Assembly: GCA_944323115.1 (NCBI GenBank)
Contig: CALURG010000017.1
Coordinates: 1 to 40,606, forward strand
Direction of reading: 5' to 3'
DNA length: 40,606 nt
Origin: Candidatus Gastranaerophilales bacterium
Lineage (GTDB): Bacteria; Cyanobacteriota; Vampirovibrionia; Gastranaerophilales; Gastranaerophilaceae
The position numbers were made by a program, and so were the translations under genes. Below, piece by piece: positions 1 to 7,418 of the stretch. The notes beneath the pieces are model-generated. The model saw only the letters and a program-made list of their open reading frames with translations, did not search any database and had not been told where the DNA came from. Every line of letters begins with the position of its first letter. Positions within the stretch are counted from its first letter, which is position 1.

Positions 1-166
1 AATATTCCTGCATAGATTGTTTCATTATTAGGACCACCTTATGATAAATATTGAATTTACTGCCCAATTCTGATACAATTTTCTTGTCAAAGGGTTCTAA
101 AGTCGTGAGCTTAACGACACCATAAAACTCCTTCCTCGAGTTGGGGAAGGCTGGGATGGGGAACAT
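1..166 (-). CDS. possible partial ORF of unknown function, 3' end outside window
   Basis: On the minus strand an open frame runs from an ATG at 164-166 off the left edge (about 55 codons). Its first dozen codons fall in the left arm of a repeat (FPIPAFPNSRKE), so the ATG is probably not the native start. The rest (LEPFDKKIVSELGS, then FNIYHKVVLIMKQSM) has a protein-like composition. I recognise no family. A short stretch V-K-x-x-x-(L/M)-E-P-F-(D/E) recurs in the minus frame near 666-697 on the other side of the DUF559 gene. It may be a gene whose 5' end was disturbed by repeat insertion, or only repeat sequence. Confidence 0.3.
   Translation of the reverse strand, partial: MFPIPAFPNSRKEFYGVVKLTTLEPFDKKIVSELGSKFNIYHKVVLIMKQSMQEY
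141..164 (+). repeat. left arm of inverted repeat flanking the DUF559 gene
   Basis: The sequence TTGGGGAAGGctGGGATGGG (continuing GAAC) matches, at 20 of 24 positions, the reverse complement of 545-568 on the other side of the DUF559 gene. Both arms read inward. The arm lies just beyond the DUF559 stop codon. Confidence 0.7.
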
Positions 167-183
167 CTCGTAAGAGCTATTAA

Positions 184-522
184 TTATTCAATCAAATATT
201 TTAATATCTCCTGATAAACACCTTCTATATTATTATCAATATCATGATTCCAAAAACGAATTACTTTATAACCTTTAATTTCAAGGTATTTTGTTCTTTC
301 TAGGTCGTAGATTATGTTTTTATCTTCGTCATGCTGTCCGCCGTCAATTTCTATGATTAATTTCTTTTCATTACAAATAAAATCAACTATATAATTTCCA
401 AGAGGATATTGTCGTCTGAATTTAAGATTATTAATGTTTTTCTTTCTTAAAAACTGCCAAAGCTGCCTTTCTTGTTTAGTCATATTTTTTCTAAGAAATC
501 TTGCTTTTTCGATATCGTTCAT
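184..522 (-). CDS. DUF559 endonuclease-like protein
   Basis: A 113-residue protein of the DUF559 family, which is related to very-short-patch-repair (Vsr) and other PD-(D/E)XK-type endonucleases; no biochemical role is established for most members. The family pattern is clear: an N-terminal basic helix (RKNMTKQERQLWQFLR), then FRRQYPLGNYIVDFIC, the acidic core strand KLIIEIDGGQH, and near the end GYKVIRFWNHDI. I start at ATG 522 (MNDIEKARF). A longer frame reaches 597, but those 25 codons are low-complexity repeat sequence (PSPAWGG) matching a dispersed palindrome. The gene stands alone, with inverted repeats on both sides and shorter direct repeats outside them, suggesting acquisition or mobility as a unit. 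Family assignment is firm; activity is unknown. Confidence 0.82.
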   Translation of the reverse strand: MNDIEKARFLRKNMTKQERQLWQFLRKKNINNLKFRRQYPLGNYIVDFICNEKKLIIEIDGGQHDEDKNIIYDLERTKYLEIKGYKVIRFWNHDIDNNIEGVYQEILKYLIE

Positions 523-544
523 ATTTTTATGTTTATCATAAACC

Positions 545-568
545 GCTCCCCATCCTATCCCTCCCCAA
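545..568 (-). repeat. right arm of inverted repeat flanking the DUF559 gene
   Basis: Reverse complement reads TTGGGGAGGGataGGATGGG (continuing GAGC), 20 of 24 identical to 141-164. It lies 23 bases upstream of the chosen DUF559 start and partly overlaps the palindrome at 559-579. Confidence 0.7.
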
Positions 569-579
569 GCAGGGGAGGG
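559..579. repeat. dispersed palindrome, copy 1
   Basis: CCCTCCCC-AAGCA-GGGGAGGG: perfect 8-base arms around a 5-base loop. An identical 21-base copy is at 35798-35818, 35 kb away in a gene-free spacer, so this is a dispersed intergenic repeat. Confidence 0.85.
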
Positions 580-653
580 AACTAGCTCTCCACACATAAA
601 ACTGCTCTCACATTGTAATATTCTTGTGTTGACAGTTTTACAACACCAACAAG

Positions 654-842
654 TTGCTTATATATTCAAAGGGTTCCATAATAGCAACCTTAACAATATA
701 TAAAAAAGCTTGCAGAACTTTTTATTTTATACAGCCGGCTGATTCCGATAATGACTATACGGCAAATATGACATTTATCCCCAAACAAGATGATTTATAT
801 ACTGCGGCTAACTTAAATTTACAAACCTCAAAAGTCTCTTAA
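654..842 (+). other. short open frame, possibly a gene remnant
   Basis: A 62-codon open frame overlaps the 3' end of the minus-strand gene at 808 by 35 bases. Its second half (FYFIQPADSDNDYTANMTF and onward) looks protein-like, but there is no ribosome binding site and no family I recognise. Its first third (SKGSIIATLTI) resembles sequence at 87-118 (SKGSKVVSLTT in the same strand sense). I read this as either the tail of a degraded gene or a by-product of the repeat. Little supports expression. Confidence 0.2.
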
Positions 843-1266
843 CAAAACCTTTTAGACCTGAGTCATAAGATATAGGATCATCTTTATAAAACGGTTTGTA
901 TGCGTCGATAATATTTTGAGGCAGAGGGTTTCCGTCTTTGAATTCAAAAGCTATCATTTCCAACAGTTCTATCTGCTGGTCATTAAAAGCAATATCTCTT
1001 GCTTTTATATCCTCGTCGGCCTCGTAATGGCACAGAGCATGCCAAGCAGCATGGATTGAAGGGTCTTCGCAGCCTTTTGGAAACATAAGGAGTCCGTTTT
1101 TTACGCTTATACGCTCTGTTAACACGGCAATAATGATATTACCGACATATTTTCTCTGAGAGGTATAGTCGATTTCATCGGGTTTAGATGCTTTTACTTT
1201 GTTTAAAAAATTTATAAAAAAATATTTTATATTTGAAAAAATTATACCAATTCTGCTGTTTTGCAT
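808..1266 (-). CDS. conserved-looking hypothetical protein coupled to blaI-like gene
   Basis: A 152-residue protein that I do not recognise. The N-terminus is hydrophobic and basic (IIFSNIKYFFINFLNKVK), possibly an amphipathic or membrane-associated helix. The rest is soluble and acidic, with a His/Cys patch (HAAWHALCHYEADED) and a C-terminal basic helix (GFVKRLLRF). The start overlaps the end of the BlaI-like gene by 25 bases, so the two are probably translated together and functionally linked. Genes coupled to BlaI/MecI repressors often encode a sensor or a target, but there is no M56 protease signature (no HEXXH) and nothing beta-lactamase-like here. Coding is likely from the overlap and codon use; function unknown. 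Confidence 0.6.
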   Translation of the reverse strand: MQNSRIGIIFSNIKYFFINFLNKVKASKPDEIDYTSQRKYVGNIIIAVLTERISVKNGLLMFPKGCEDPSIHAAWHALCHYEADEDIKARDIAFNDQQIELLEMIAFEFKDGNPLPQNIIDAYKPFYKDDPISYDSGLKGFVKRLLRFVNLS

Positions 1267-1613
1267 TCTTTTTGTCTTTCACTCATACCGGCAACTGCCT
1301 GTGCTAGTGAATTCATATCATTGTTAAAGTATTGGCTTACAAGCTTTTTGATAGCTTTTTGAGCCATTTCATCACGGGAAGATACAGTTTTGTAGAAAAA
1401 CTTTTTGCCCTGTTTGTATCTGACAAGCATGTTTTTTTCAACCAGTCTGTCCATAACTGTTTTTACTGTGGTATATGCTCTTTCAGAACTTGATGTTCTG
1501 TTTATAGAATCTTGTACATCATTTACGGACACATCTGAATCAGAAATTTCTTCCATCATCCAGATTGTTTTCATTATTTCATTTTCAAGACTTCCGTGCG
1601 AATAATTCATCAT
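1242..1613 (-). CDS. BlaI/MecI-family transcriptional repressor
   Basis: A 123-residue winged-helix protein of the BlaI/MecI (penicillinase repressor) family. The signature is visible throughout: an N-terminal helix LENEIMKTIWMME, the recognition-helix region AYTTVKTVMDRLVEKNML, and the wing KQGKKFFYKT. A C-terminal dimerisation helix follows (MAQKAIKKLVSQYF). The length is typical. ATG codons at 1613 and 1610 are adjacent, after AAAAGGG. In staphylococci BlaI is cleaved by the membrane protease BlaR1; no BlaR1 homologue is next to it, so the signal and targets are unknown. The downstream gene overlaps it. The C-terminus carries two Cys-free turns before a short tail ending in KECKTAELV, a region that usually lacks conserved function. 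Confidence 0.85.
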   Translation of the reverse strand: MMNYSHGSLENEIMKTIWMMEEISDSDVSVNDVQDSINRTSSSERAYTTVKTVMDRLVEKNMLVRYKQGKKFFYKTVSSRDEMAQKAIKKLVSQYFNNDMNSLAQAVAGMSERQKECKTAELV

Positions 1614-1747
1614 TAATCCCTTTTATTGAATACATACATTACATTCATAGTAATATAAAATAAATTAAATTAAAACATTTTGGGCATAATTTTCCCTAAA
1701 AAAAATAAGTTTTTCAAGAAATTATATAAAATGTTCTTTAAATTCAA

Positions 1748-2020
1748 TTAAATACTGTCAAACAGCGGACCCATTTCGATTTTTTCATATCCGCCGCTAA
1801 GGTCTATCACTGCACCCGTACTTTTTGCAGTAGGTTTTGATACTTGTTTAATTTGACCGGATGTAGCGACTTTTTCCTGTAAACCACCCGTAAAATCACT
1901 CGAGTGAATAACAACACCGCTGCTTGCATTAATTACAGACACTTTGCTCTTATCACAGCCTGTCACAAACAGCAACAAACCGCACACAAGACAAATAATA
2001 CCGTATCTATTAATATTCAT
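1748..2020 (-). CDS. small predicted lipoprotein
   Basis: About 90 residues starting at ATG 2020 (MNINRYG), preceded by AGGA at suitable spacing; a longer frame to 2044 adds eight residues without a better site. The N-terminus is a lipoprotein signal: hydrophobic core IICLVCGLLLF and lipobox FVTGC, so the mature protein should be lipid-anchored at the Cys. The mature part is about 70 residues, rich in Ser, Gly and Val, without recognisable domain. It sits between the BlaI-like gene and the divergent NifX-like gene, with about 130 bases to the former, so co-transcription is uncertain. Function unknown. Confidence 0.6.
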   Translation of the reverse strand: MNINRYGIICLVCGLLLFVTGCDKSKVSVINASSGVVIHSSDFTGGLQEKVATSGQIKQVSKPTAKSTGAVIDLSGGYEKIEMGPLFDSI

Positions 2021-2283
2021 TTCAGTTCCTGCACTGTTAAACACACTATATAAAATGAGTAATTATTGCGGGCTTTTACTACTACTATTATAGCATATAT
2101 ATTTTAAAATGCACTATGTTTTTATAAAAAATCATACTATTGTACGACATGTTGTTTATATAACTTAACATATTAATTTTGTAATGTTTTATGCATTTTG
2201 TTATTAACTTTATAAAAATCGGAAAATGTGAGAGAATAATTTTACATAGTTGTTAAAAATCAAAATAAGGGGGATAAATTATT

Positions 2284-2673
2284 ATGAAAATTGCAGTAGC
2301 TTTTGACGAGAATGAAGATGTTTTTCAGCATTTCGGTCACACGGAACAGTTTAAAATATATGAGACAGACAACAATGAAATCATTTCGTCAAAAATTCTT
2401 TCATCAGACGGCGAAGGACACAGTGCACTGGCAAAAATGCTTGAATCGGAGAACATTGACAAACTAATCTGCGGAGGAATAGGAGGCTGTGCCGTGAAAG
2501 CTTTAAACGAAGCCGGGATTGAAATTTTTGCCGGTATTTCAGGAAATTCTGACGAAGCGGTAAAAGCACTGCTCAGCGGGACTTTAGAACAAACCACATC
2601 ACCTAATTGCAATCATCATGGAGAACATCACCACCACGAACAAGGCCATTCCTGCGGACATAACTGCCACTAG
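2284..2673 (+). CDS. NifX/NifB-C-terminal-like (dinitrogenase iron-molybdenum cofactor family) protein with His/Cys-rich tail
   Basis: A 129-residue protein of the family that includes NifX, NafY and the NifB C-terminal domain. The fold markers are MKIAVAFDENEDVFQHFGH at the start and LICGGIGGCAVKALNEAGI in the middle. Stand-alone members occur widely in non-diazotrophs, so this is not evidence for nitrogen fixation. The tail from about residue 108 is loaded with His and Cys (CNHHGEHHHHEQGHSCGHNC), which suggests metal binding. Start ATG 2284 follows AAGGGGG. The 240-base upstream region is gene-free and AT-rich. The aminotransferase starts 40 bases downstream, so an operon is plausible although the biochemical link is obscure. 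Confidence 0.85.
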   Translation: MKIAVAFDENEDVFQHFGHTEQFKIYETDNNEIISSKILSSDGEGHSALAKMLESENIDKLICGGIGGCAVKALNEAGIEIFAGISGNSDEAVKALLSGTLEQTTSPNCNHHGEHHHHEQGHSCGHNCH

Positions 2674-2713
2674 AAATGGTTTACGGATTAAGACAGTTTG
2701 AAGAGGGAAAGAT

Positions 2714-3862
2714 ATGAAAGATAAAACTTTTTTAATGATTCCGGGCCCTACTCCGGTTCCGGAAAGCGTGCTTTTGGCAATGGCAAAACATCCGATGGGT
2801 CACAGGAGTTCAGAGTTCTCTGCAATTTTGGAAGAAACTTATGCAGATTTAAAATGGCTCTTTCAAACCCAAAATGACGTCTTTATTTATACATCCAGCG
2901 GAACGGGTGCAATGGAAGCCGCTTTGTCAAACTTAGTAAATGAAGGAGACAAAGTGCTTTCTCTCGTAATCGGCAACTTTGGAAACCGTTTCGCAAAAAT
3001 TGCAAAATCGCTCGGTGCTGATGTTGAAAAAATAGAAGTCGAGCCAGGAGAAGCAATAAATCCGGATGTTTTAAAAGAAAGACTGGATGCTGACAAAAAT
3101 AAGGAAATAAAAATAGTTACACTCACCCACAATGAAACATCAACAGGAGTTACAAATCCTTTGAAAGAGCTTGTTTCAGTTATAAAAGAACACGGGGCGG
3201 TTTCTGTTGTTGACGGTGTAACATCTATCGGTGCAATTGAATGCAAGATGGATGAATGGGGTATAGATGTTTTGATTTCCGGCTCGCAAAAAGGTTTTAT
3301 GATTCCGCCGGGACTTGCTTTTCTTGCCGCAAGCGAGAAAGCTTTCAAAATGCATGAACAGTGCAAACGCCCTTCATTCTATTTTGACTGGAGTGCATAC
3401 AGAAAATCCGTCAGAGCAAATTCAACGCCTTATACACCGGCAGTAAACCTTATTGTGGCACTGCATGAAGCTTTGAAAATGATGAAAAAAGACGGGTTGG
3501 AAAACATTCTTGCACGCCACACAAAACATGCAAAAGCTTTGCGTGCAGCAATAAAAGCAATAGGACTAAAACCGATGGTACAAGATGATTCAATTGCTTC
3601 AAATGCAATTACATCCTTGTATCCGCCGGAGGGCATTAGTGTTCCGGATATCAGAAGCACGCTCAAAAAAGATTTTGATATTGTTGTTGCAAACGGTCAA
3701 AATGATCTTAAAGACAAAATTTTCAGAATGGGAACACTCGGTTTTGTATGTGACAGAGATGTTCTTGCTGCCGTTGCAGCTTTAGAGGCAAGCCTTTATA
3801 AACTCGGATACAAATTTGAACTCGGCTCTGGTGTCAAAGCGGCAATTGAAAATTTGGTTTAG
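2714..3862 (+). CDS. class V aminotransferase (alanine-glyoxylate / serine-pyruvate type)
   Basis: A 382-residue PLP-dependent enzyme of the fold-type I class V group that includes alanine-glyoxylate and serine-pyruvate aminotransferases and the old 'soluble hydrogenase 42 kDa subunit' of cyanobacteria. Typical elements are the N-terminal FLMIPGPTPVPESV with MGHRSSEF, the PLP-phosphate loop SSGTGAMEAA (about residues 61-70), VVDGVTSIGA (about 166-174) and the Schiff-base lysine K193 in SGSQKGFMIPPG. The length is normal. Start ATG 2714 follows GAGGGAAAG. Likely reaction: amino-group transfer between alanine or serine and glyoxylate or pyruvate; in some lineages this enzyme serves serine or glycine synthesis. 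The exact substrate pair cannot be read from sequence. Confidence 0.88.
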   Translation: MKDKTFLMIPGPTPVPESVLLAMAKHPMGHRSSEFSAILEETYADLKWLFQTQNDVFIYTSSGTGAMEAALSNLVNEGDKVLSLVIGNFGNRFAKIAKSLGADVEKIEVEPGEAINPDVLKERLDADKNKEIKIVTLTHNETSTGVTNPLKELVSVIKEHGAVSVVDGVTSIGAIECKMDEWGIDVLISGSQKGFMIPPGLAFLAASEKAFKMHEQCKRPSFYFDWSAYRKSVRANSTPYTPAVNLIVALHEALKMMKKDGLENILARHTKHAKALRAAIKAIGLKPMVQDDSIASNAITSLYPPEGISVPDIRSTLKKDFDIVVANGQNDLKDKIFRMGTLGFVCDRDVLAAVAALEASLYKLGYKFELGSGVKAAIENLV

Positions 3863-3886
3863 GTAAATGAAAAGAAGACTGTCTTA

Positions 3887-3928
3887 TTCAAACGTGGGTA
3901 CAGGGGATAACCCCAAACCCCGTTTGAA
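3887..3928. repeat. strong nested hairpin after the aminotransferase gene
   Basis: Outer arms TTCAAACG (3887-3894) and CGTTTGAA (3921-3928); inside, GGGT/ACCC and then GGGG-ATAA-CCCC pair as well. A run of A, not T, follows on the plus strand, so it is not a standard intrinsic terminator in that direction. It could stabilise the 3' end of the upstream mRNA or be part of the adjacent dispersed repeat. Confidence 0.6.
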
Positions 3929-3967
3929 AAAAAATTAAACGTTGCTCTGTTCCGGAGCCTGTTTTTT

Positions 3968-4071
3968 GTTATCCTGAGAGTGAAGCGAACTCAGGATATT
4001 GCCGAATAAGTGCTTACAAATCAATCCTGGTTTCTGTTCTCCTTCTCTTGAGACAAGCGAGGGTGGTTCAG
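3968..4071 (+). repeat. 104-bp dispersed intergenic repeat, copy 1
   Basis: Aligns without gaps to 35874-35977 at roughly 80% identity by eye. Both copies begin with (GTTATCC or GTCATCC)TGAGAG and end with GGGTGGTTCA. They are non-coding in appearance and GC-richer than their surroundings. The first 26 bases occur a third time at 35642-35667. Confidence 0.8.
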
Positions 4072-4135
4072 ACAATTTCTAATAAAAATACATATAAAGA
4101 AAACACAAATCTTTTGCTTGTTTTATAATACTGTT

Positions 4136-5989
4136 ATGTTTAAGTACGATGTAATAGTTGTAGGTGCAGGCCATGCCGGATGTGAAGCGGCTGTTTGTGC
4201 TGCAAAATTGGGTTTGAGATGTCTTTTGACAACATTAAATCTCGAACATATAGCTCTTATGCCTTGCAATCCTGCCATTGGCGGTCCGGCTAAATCCTCT
4301 CTTGTCAGAGAAATTGATGCTCTGGGCGGTGTAATGGGACTTGCGGCAGATGCCACTTACATACAAATGAAGACGCTTAATTCCTCAAAAGGTCCGGCTG
4401 TCAGAGCACTCCGAGCCCAATCCGACAAAAAAGAATACATAAACTACATGCGTAACCTTATTGAAGGTATACAGAATATTTCATTGAAACAAACAATGAT
4501 AACAGGGCTGCTTGTTGAAAATGACAGAATATGCGGTGTTATTGATGAATTTGGTCTTGAATACAGTGCACCGGCAGTAATTTTGACAACAGGAACTTCT
4601 TTGGAAGGGAAATGTTACATAGGCCTGCAATCCGTAAATGCAGGCAGAATGGGAGAACGTGCTGCTTCCGGGCTTTCGGAATCTCTTCAAAAACTCGGTT
4701 TTACCTTAAAAAGATTAAAAACCGGTACACCGGCAAGGGTTGACTCAAGAACAATAGATTACTCAAAAATGACAGTGCAGCCTGGTGATGATGAACTTCG
4801 CTTTTTCTCATTTGAGCCCGACCGACCGGTGAGAAAGCAAGTACCTTGTTACTTAACAAGAACAACTGAAAAAACACATGAAATTATAAAAGCAAATCTT
4901 GACAAGTCACCTCTTTATTCCGGACTTATACACGGTATCGGCCCGAGATACTGTCCTTCTATTGAAGATAAAGTCATAAGATTTGCACACAACCCGTCAC
5001 ATCACATATTTATAGAGCCGGAAGGAAAAGACACTTACGAAATATATGTTCAAGGCTTTTCAACCAGCCTGCCGGCAAATGTGCAAGTTCAGATGCTTCA
5101 TTCTTTACCAGGTTTGGAAAATGTACACATAATTAAACCTGCATACGCTGTTGAATATGATGCTTTGCCGGCATTGCAGCTCAATCATTCGCTTATGACA
5201 AAAAGGATAAAAGGCCTTTTCTGTGCGGGCCAAATTAACGGCACCAGCGGATACGAAGAAGCCGCAGCACAAGGTCTTGTTGCAGGTATAAATGCTTTCA
5301 ACTATTTAAACGAAAAAGAAATGCTGGAATTGCCGCGAAGTAACTCCTACATAGGCACTCTTATAGATGACCTTGTCACAAAAGATATTCAGGAACCTTA
5401 CAGAATGCTTACCTCACGTTCTGAATACAGATTGCTTTTAAGGCAAGATAATGCAGACGAAAGACTTACAGAAACAGGGTACAAAGTCGGGCTAATCAGT
5501 GAAGAACGATACAAAAGATTTTTAGATAAACAACAAAAAATTTCTCAAGAAATCGAACGAATGCAGCAAACAAAAGTTTCTCCTTCCGAAGAAACAAACA
5601 GAATTCTTTCCAAATACAATGAAAAAATTGAAAGAGGCATGAAGCTGTCTGAACTTGTAAAACGCCCGAATATTGATTACAAAGTTTTGAAAGAACTTGA
5701 TAAAAAGACAGCTGATTTAAATCTGCCTGCCGAAATTTATGAAGAGGCGGAAATAAAAATAAAATATGACGGATACATAAAACGTCAAAATCAGCAAATA
5801 GAAACAATGAGCCGGCTGGAAAAAATAAAAATACCTGAAAACATCAATTATGACGAAATCTCACATATTTCTACGGAGACAAAGGAAAAACTTACAAAAG
5901 TCCGCCCTGCCACACTCGGACAAGCATCAAGAATCGGCGGGGTGAAACCTGCTGATATTTCGGTTTTGATGGTTTTATTGAGCAGATGA
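4136..5989 (+). CDS. mnmG: tRNA uridine-5-carboxymethylaminomethyl synthesis enzyme MnmG (GidA)
   Basis: About 617 residues, the usual MnmG length. With MnmE it installs the carboxymethylaminomethyl group at U34 of certain tRNAs, using FAD, NADH and methylene-THF. Visible motifs: the dinucleotide-binding start YDVIVVGAGHAGCEAA, then MPCNPAIGGPAKSSLVREID, KTGTPARVDSRT, and the second FAD-contact block GLFCAGQINGTSGYEEAAA. The C-terminal helical domain ends with RIGGVKPADISVLMVLL. I start at ATG 4136; a frame from TTG 4118 adds six unlikely residues. No Shine-Dalgarno sequence is evident, and a TATAAT lies only six bases upstream (4124-4129), so a leaderless transcript is possible. It converges on rplL across a shared terminator. 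Confidence 0.96.
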   Translation: MFKYDVIVVGAGHAGCEAAVCAAKLGLRCLLTTLNLEHIALMPCNPAIGGPAKSSLVREIDALGGVMGLAADATYIQMKTLNSSKGPAVRALRAQSDKKEYINYMRNLIEGIQNISLKQTMITGLLVENDRICGVIDEFGLEYSAPAVILTTGTSLEGKCYIGLQSVNAGRMGERAASGLSESLQKLGFTLKRLKTGTPARVDSRTIDYSKMTVQPGDDELRFFSFEPDRPVRKQVPCYLTRTTEKTHEIIKANLDKSPLYSGLIHGIGPRYCPSIEDKVIRFAHNPSHHIFIEPEGKDTYEIYVQGFSTSLPANVQVQMLHSLPGLENVHIIKPAYAVEYDALPALQLNHSLMTKRIKGLFCAGQINGTSGYEEAAAQGLVAGINAFNYLNEKEMLELPRSNSYIGTLIDDLVTKDIQEPYRMLTSRSEYRLLLRQDNADERLTETGYKVGLISEERYKRFLDKQQKISQEIERMQQTKVSPSEETNRILSKYNEKIERGMKLSELVKRPNIDYKVLKELDKKTADLNLPAEIYEEAEIKIKYDGYIKRQNQQIETMSRLEKIKIPENINYDEISHISTETKEKLTKVRPATLGQASRIGGVKPADISVLMVLLSR

Positions 5990-6112
5990 GTTGTTAAAAC
6001 TAAAATCTTAAACCGGCAAGCAAAGATATGACAACAGCACTTCAAGATTCTGAAACGAAATCTTGTATAAAGCACATTAATTGCATTTTACTAAAATCCG
6101 AAATCTGATAAA

Positions 6113-6149
6113 TAAAAAACGCCTCCGATTTATTCGGAAGCGTTTTTTT
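6113..6149. terminator. bidirectional intrinsic terminator between mnmG and rplL
   Basis: AACGCcTCCGA and TCGGAaGCGTT form a stem with one mismatch, with a run of A on the left and TTTTTTT on the right. It can therefore end both the plus-strand mnmG and the minus-strand rplJL transcripts. Confidence 0.85.
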
Positions 6150-6164
6150 AATTTGAACCGAAAA

Positions 6165-6539
6165 CTATTTCAATTCTACTGTAGCACCAGCTGCTTCGAG
6201 TTGTTTTTTAATAGCTTCAGCATCTTCTTTTTTAACGCCTTCTTTGATAGCTTTAGGAGCAGCATCAACGAGGTCTTTAGCTTCTTTCAAGCCCAAGCCT
6301 GTGATAGCTCTAACTTCTTTCAATACAGCGATTTTGTTAGCACCGGCAGAAGCCAATACTACGTTAACTTCTGAAGCTTCTTCAGCAGCAGGAGCAGCAG
6401 CACCCGCAGCAGGAGCAGCAGCAACAGCTACAGGAGCAGCAGCGGATACGCCGAATTTTTCTTCCATAGCTTTTACCAATTCAGCAGCTTCTAACAAAGT
6501 TAATTTTTCAATTGATTCCAAAATAGATTCTACACTCAT
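6165..6539 (-). CDS. rplL: 50S ribosomal protein bL12 (L7/L12)
   Basis: A 124-residue protein with the standard L7/L12 layout. The N-terminal dimerisation domain ([22 protein letters not shown]) is followed by an Ala-rich hinge at about residues 35-55. The C-terminal factor-binding domain contains [20 protein letters not shown] and the ending [18 protein letters not shown]. It forms the flexible ribosomal stalk with L10 and recruits translation GTPases. It lies 60 bases downstream of rplJ, with an AAAGGAG-like site. The usual rplK-rplA partners are not on its upstream side in this window, so rplJL is a separate transcription unit here. Confidence 0.98.
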   Translation of the reverse strand: MSVESILESIEKLTLLEAAELVKAMEEKFGVSAAAPVAVAAAPAAGAAAPAAEEASEVNVVLASAGANKIAVLKEVRAITGLGLKEAKDLVDAAPKAIKEGVKKEDAEAIKKQLEAAGATVELK

Positions 6540-6599
6540 GATTTTCTCCTTTATTAATTTTTGAGTATTTTGTACTTGTAATTCAAAAGCACCTGAAAC

Positions 6600-7121
6600 T
6601 TAGGCACTTTTTTGTTTAGCCACAGCGTCGATAGCTCTGACAAGGCTGCTCATAACAGCATTGATAGAACCAACAATACCTGTAGCAGGTGAATTTACGC
6701 AGCCAAGCATTTTTGCGTAAAGTTCTTCTTTTGAAGGTGTTTTTGCCAATGCATCAACTTGTTTTGCATCAAGCAGTTGACCGTCTAATGCACCGCAGAT
6801 AATCTCTGCTTTCTTCTTTTCTTTGATGAATTTTTCAACTACTTTTGCAGCTGAAACTTCATCATCAAAACCGAATGCAATAGCTGTAGATTCTTTCATA
6901 GAATCTGAAAGTACTTCAAAATCTGTTCCTTTCATAGCTATTTTGGCTAATGTATTTTTTGTAACAGTATAGTCTGCACCTGCTTTTTGAAGTTCTCTTC
7001 TCAAAGCTGTAATTTCTTCAACAGTCAGACCTTTGTAGTTTGTCAAAATTGCTACCTTAGCTCTTTGTGCATAGTCTTTAATATGTGCAATTTTTTGTTC
7101 TTTAAAGGCTTTAGTTGCCAT
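6600..7121 (-). CDS. rplJ: 50S ribosomal protein uL10
   Basis: A 173-residue ribosomal stalk base protein that anchors L12 dimers and binds 23S rRNA. Family features: an N-terminal KEQKIAHIKDYAQRAKVAIL, then NYKGLTVEEITALRRELQKA, the TKNTLAKIA block, and a C-terminal amphipathic tail (VNSPATGIVGSINAVMSSLV, then RAIDAVAKQKSA) that carries the L12 dimers. AAAGGAG precedes ATG 7121. A structured leader upstream matches the L10 autoregulatory leader (see 7240-7338), so excess L10(L12) complex probably represses its own operon. Confidence 0.98.
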   Translation of the reverse strand: MATKAFKEQKIAHIKDYAQRAKVAILTNYKGLTVEEITALRRELQKAGADYTVTKNTLAKIAMKGTDFEVLSDSMKESTAIAFGFDDEVSAAKVVEKFIKEKKKAEIICGALDGQLLDAKQVDALAKTPSKEELYAKMLGCVNSPATGIVGSINAVMSSLVRAIDAVAKQKSA

Positions 7122-7239
7122 GATTTGCTCCTTTTGTATTACTTATGAATGTGTCGACCCAAATCATTTTTTCAAAATAAATTTATACAAAAAATGATTT
7201 CACGCAAAACCGCAAAATCATCAGACAAAACATTTTTCT

Positions 7240-7338
7240 TATTGTTTTCTGCCACCAGTCTAACCTTGTGCCAGATCTGATCCTCGATGAGCTTTTGTTT
7301 TAAGGAGTTTTTACTCCGCTCATTGTCTGCGGTTCGTA
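7240..7338 (-). ncRNA. L10 (rplJ) autoregulatory leader
   Basis: On the minus strand the rplJ 5' UTR holds CCGCAGACAATGAGC, a GGAG/CTCC hairpin and GCTCATCGAGGATC, so that GAGC pairs with GCTC, flanked by ACAAT and CGAGGA. This is the arrangement of the L10 leader bound by the L10-L12 complex in many bacteria. It is recognised by motif and position only; I have not scored it against a covariance model. Further downstream, CAGAAAACA and TGTTTTgTCTG could pair as an attenuator. Confidence 0.7.
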
Positions 7339-7341
7339 CAG

Positions 7342-7373
7342 ATTATATTATTTTAAACAAAACTAAAAATCAA
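7342..7373 (-). promoter_or_regulatory. sigma70-type promoter of rplJL
   Basis: Minus strand: TTGATT (7368-7373) and TATAAT (7342-7347) with a 20-base spacer; the overlapping TAATAT gives the preferred 17. Transcription would start just before the L10 leader. Confidence 0.55.
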
Positions 7374-7418
7374 CTGTTTGTTGTTACAAAGCTTAATGTA
7401 AATAATTTACACAATATT

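Noticed and set aside
2284-2673. evidence for nitrogen fixation
   Set aside because: Stand-alone NifX-like proteins are common in non-diazotrophs and no nif gene accompanies it.
6081-6564. plus-strand open frames opposite rplL
   Set aside because: They mirror the rplL coding frame and carry no ribosome site; shadows of a real gene.
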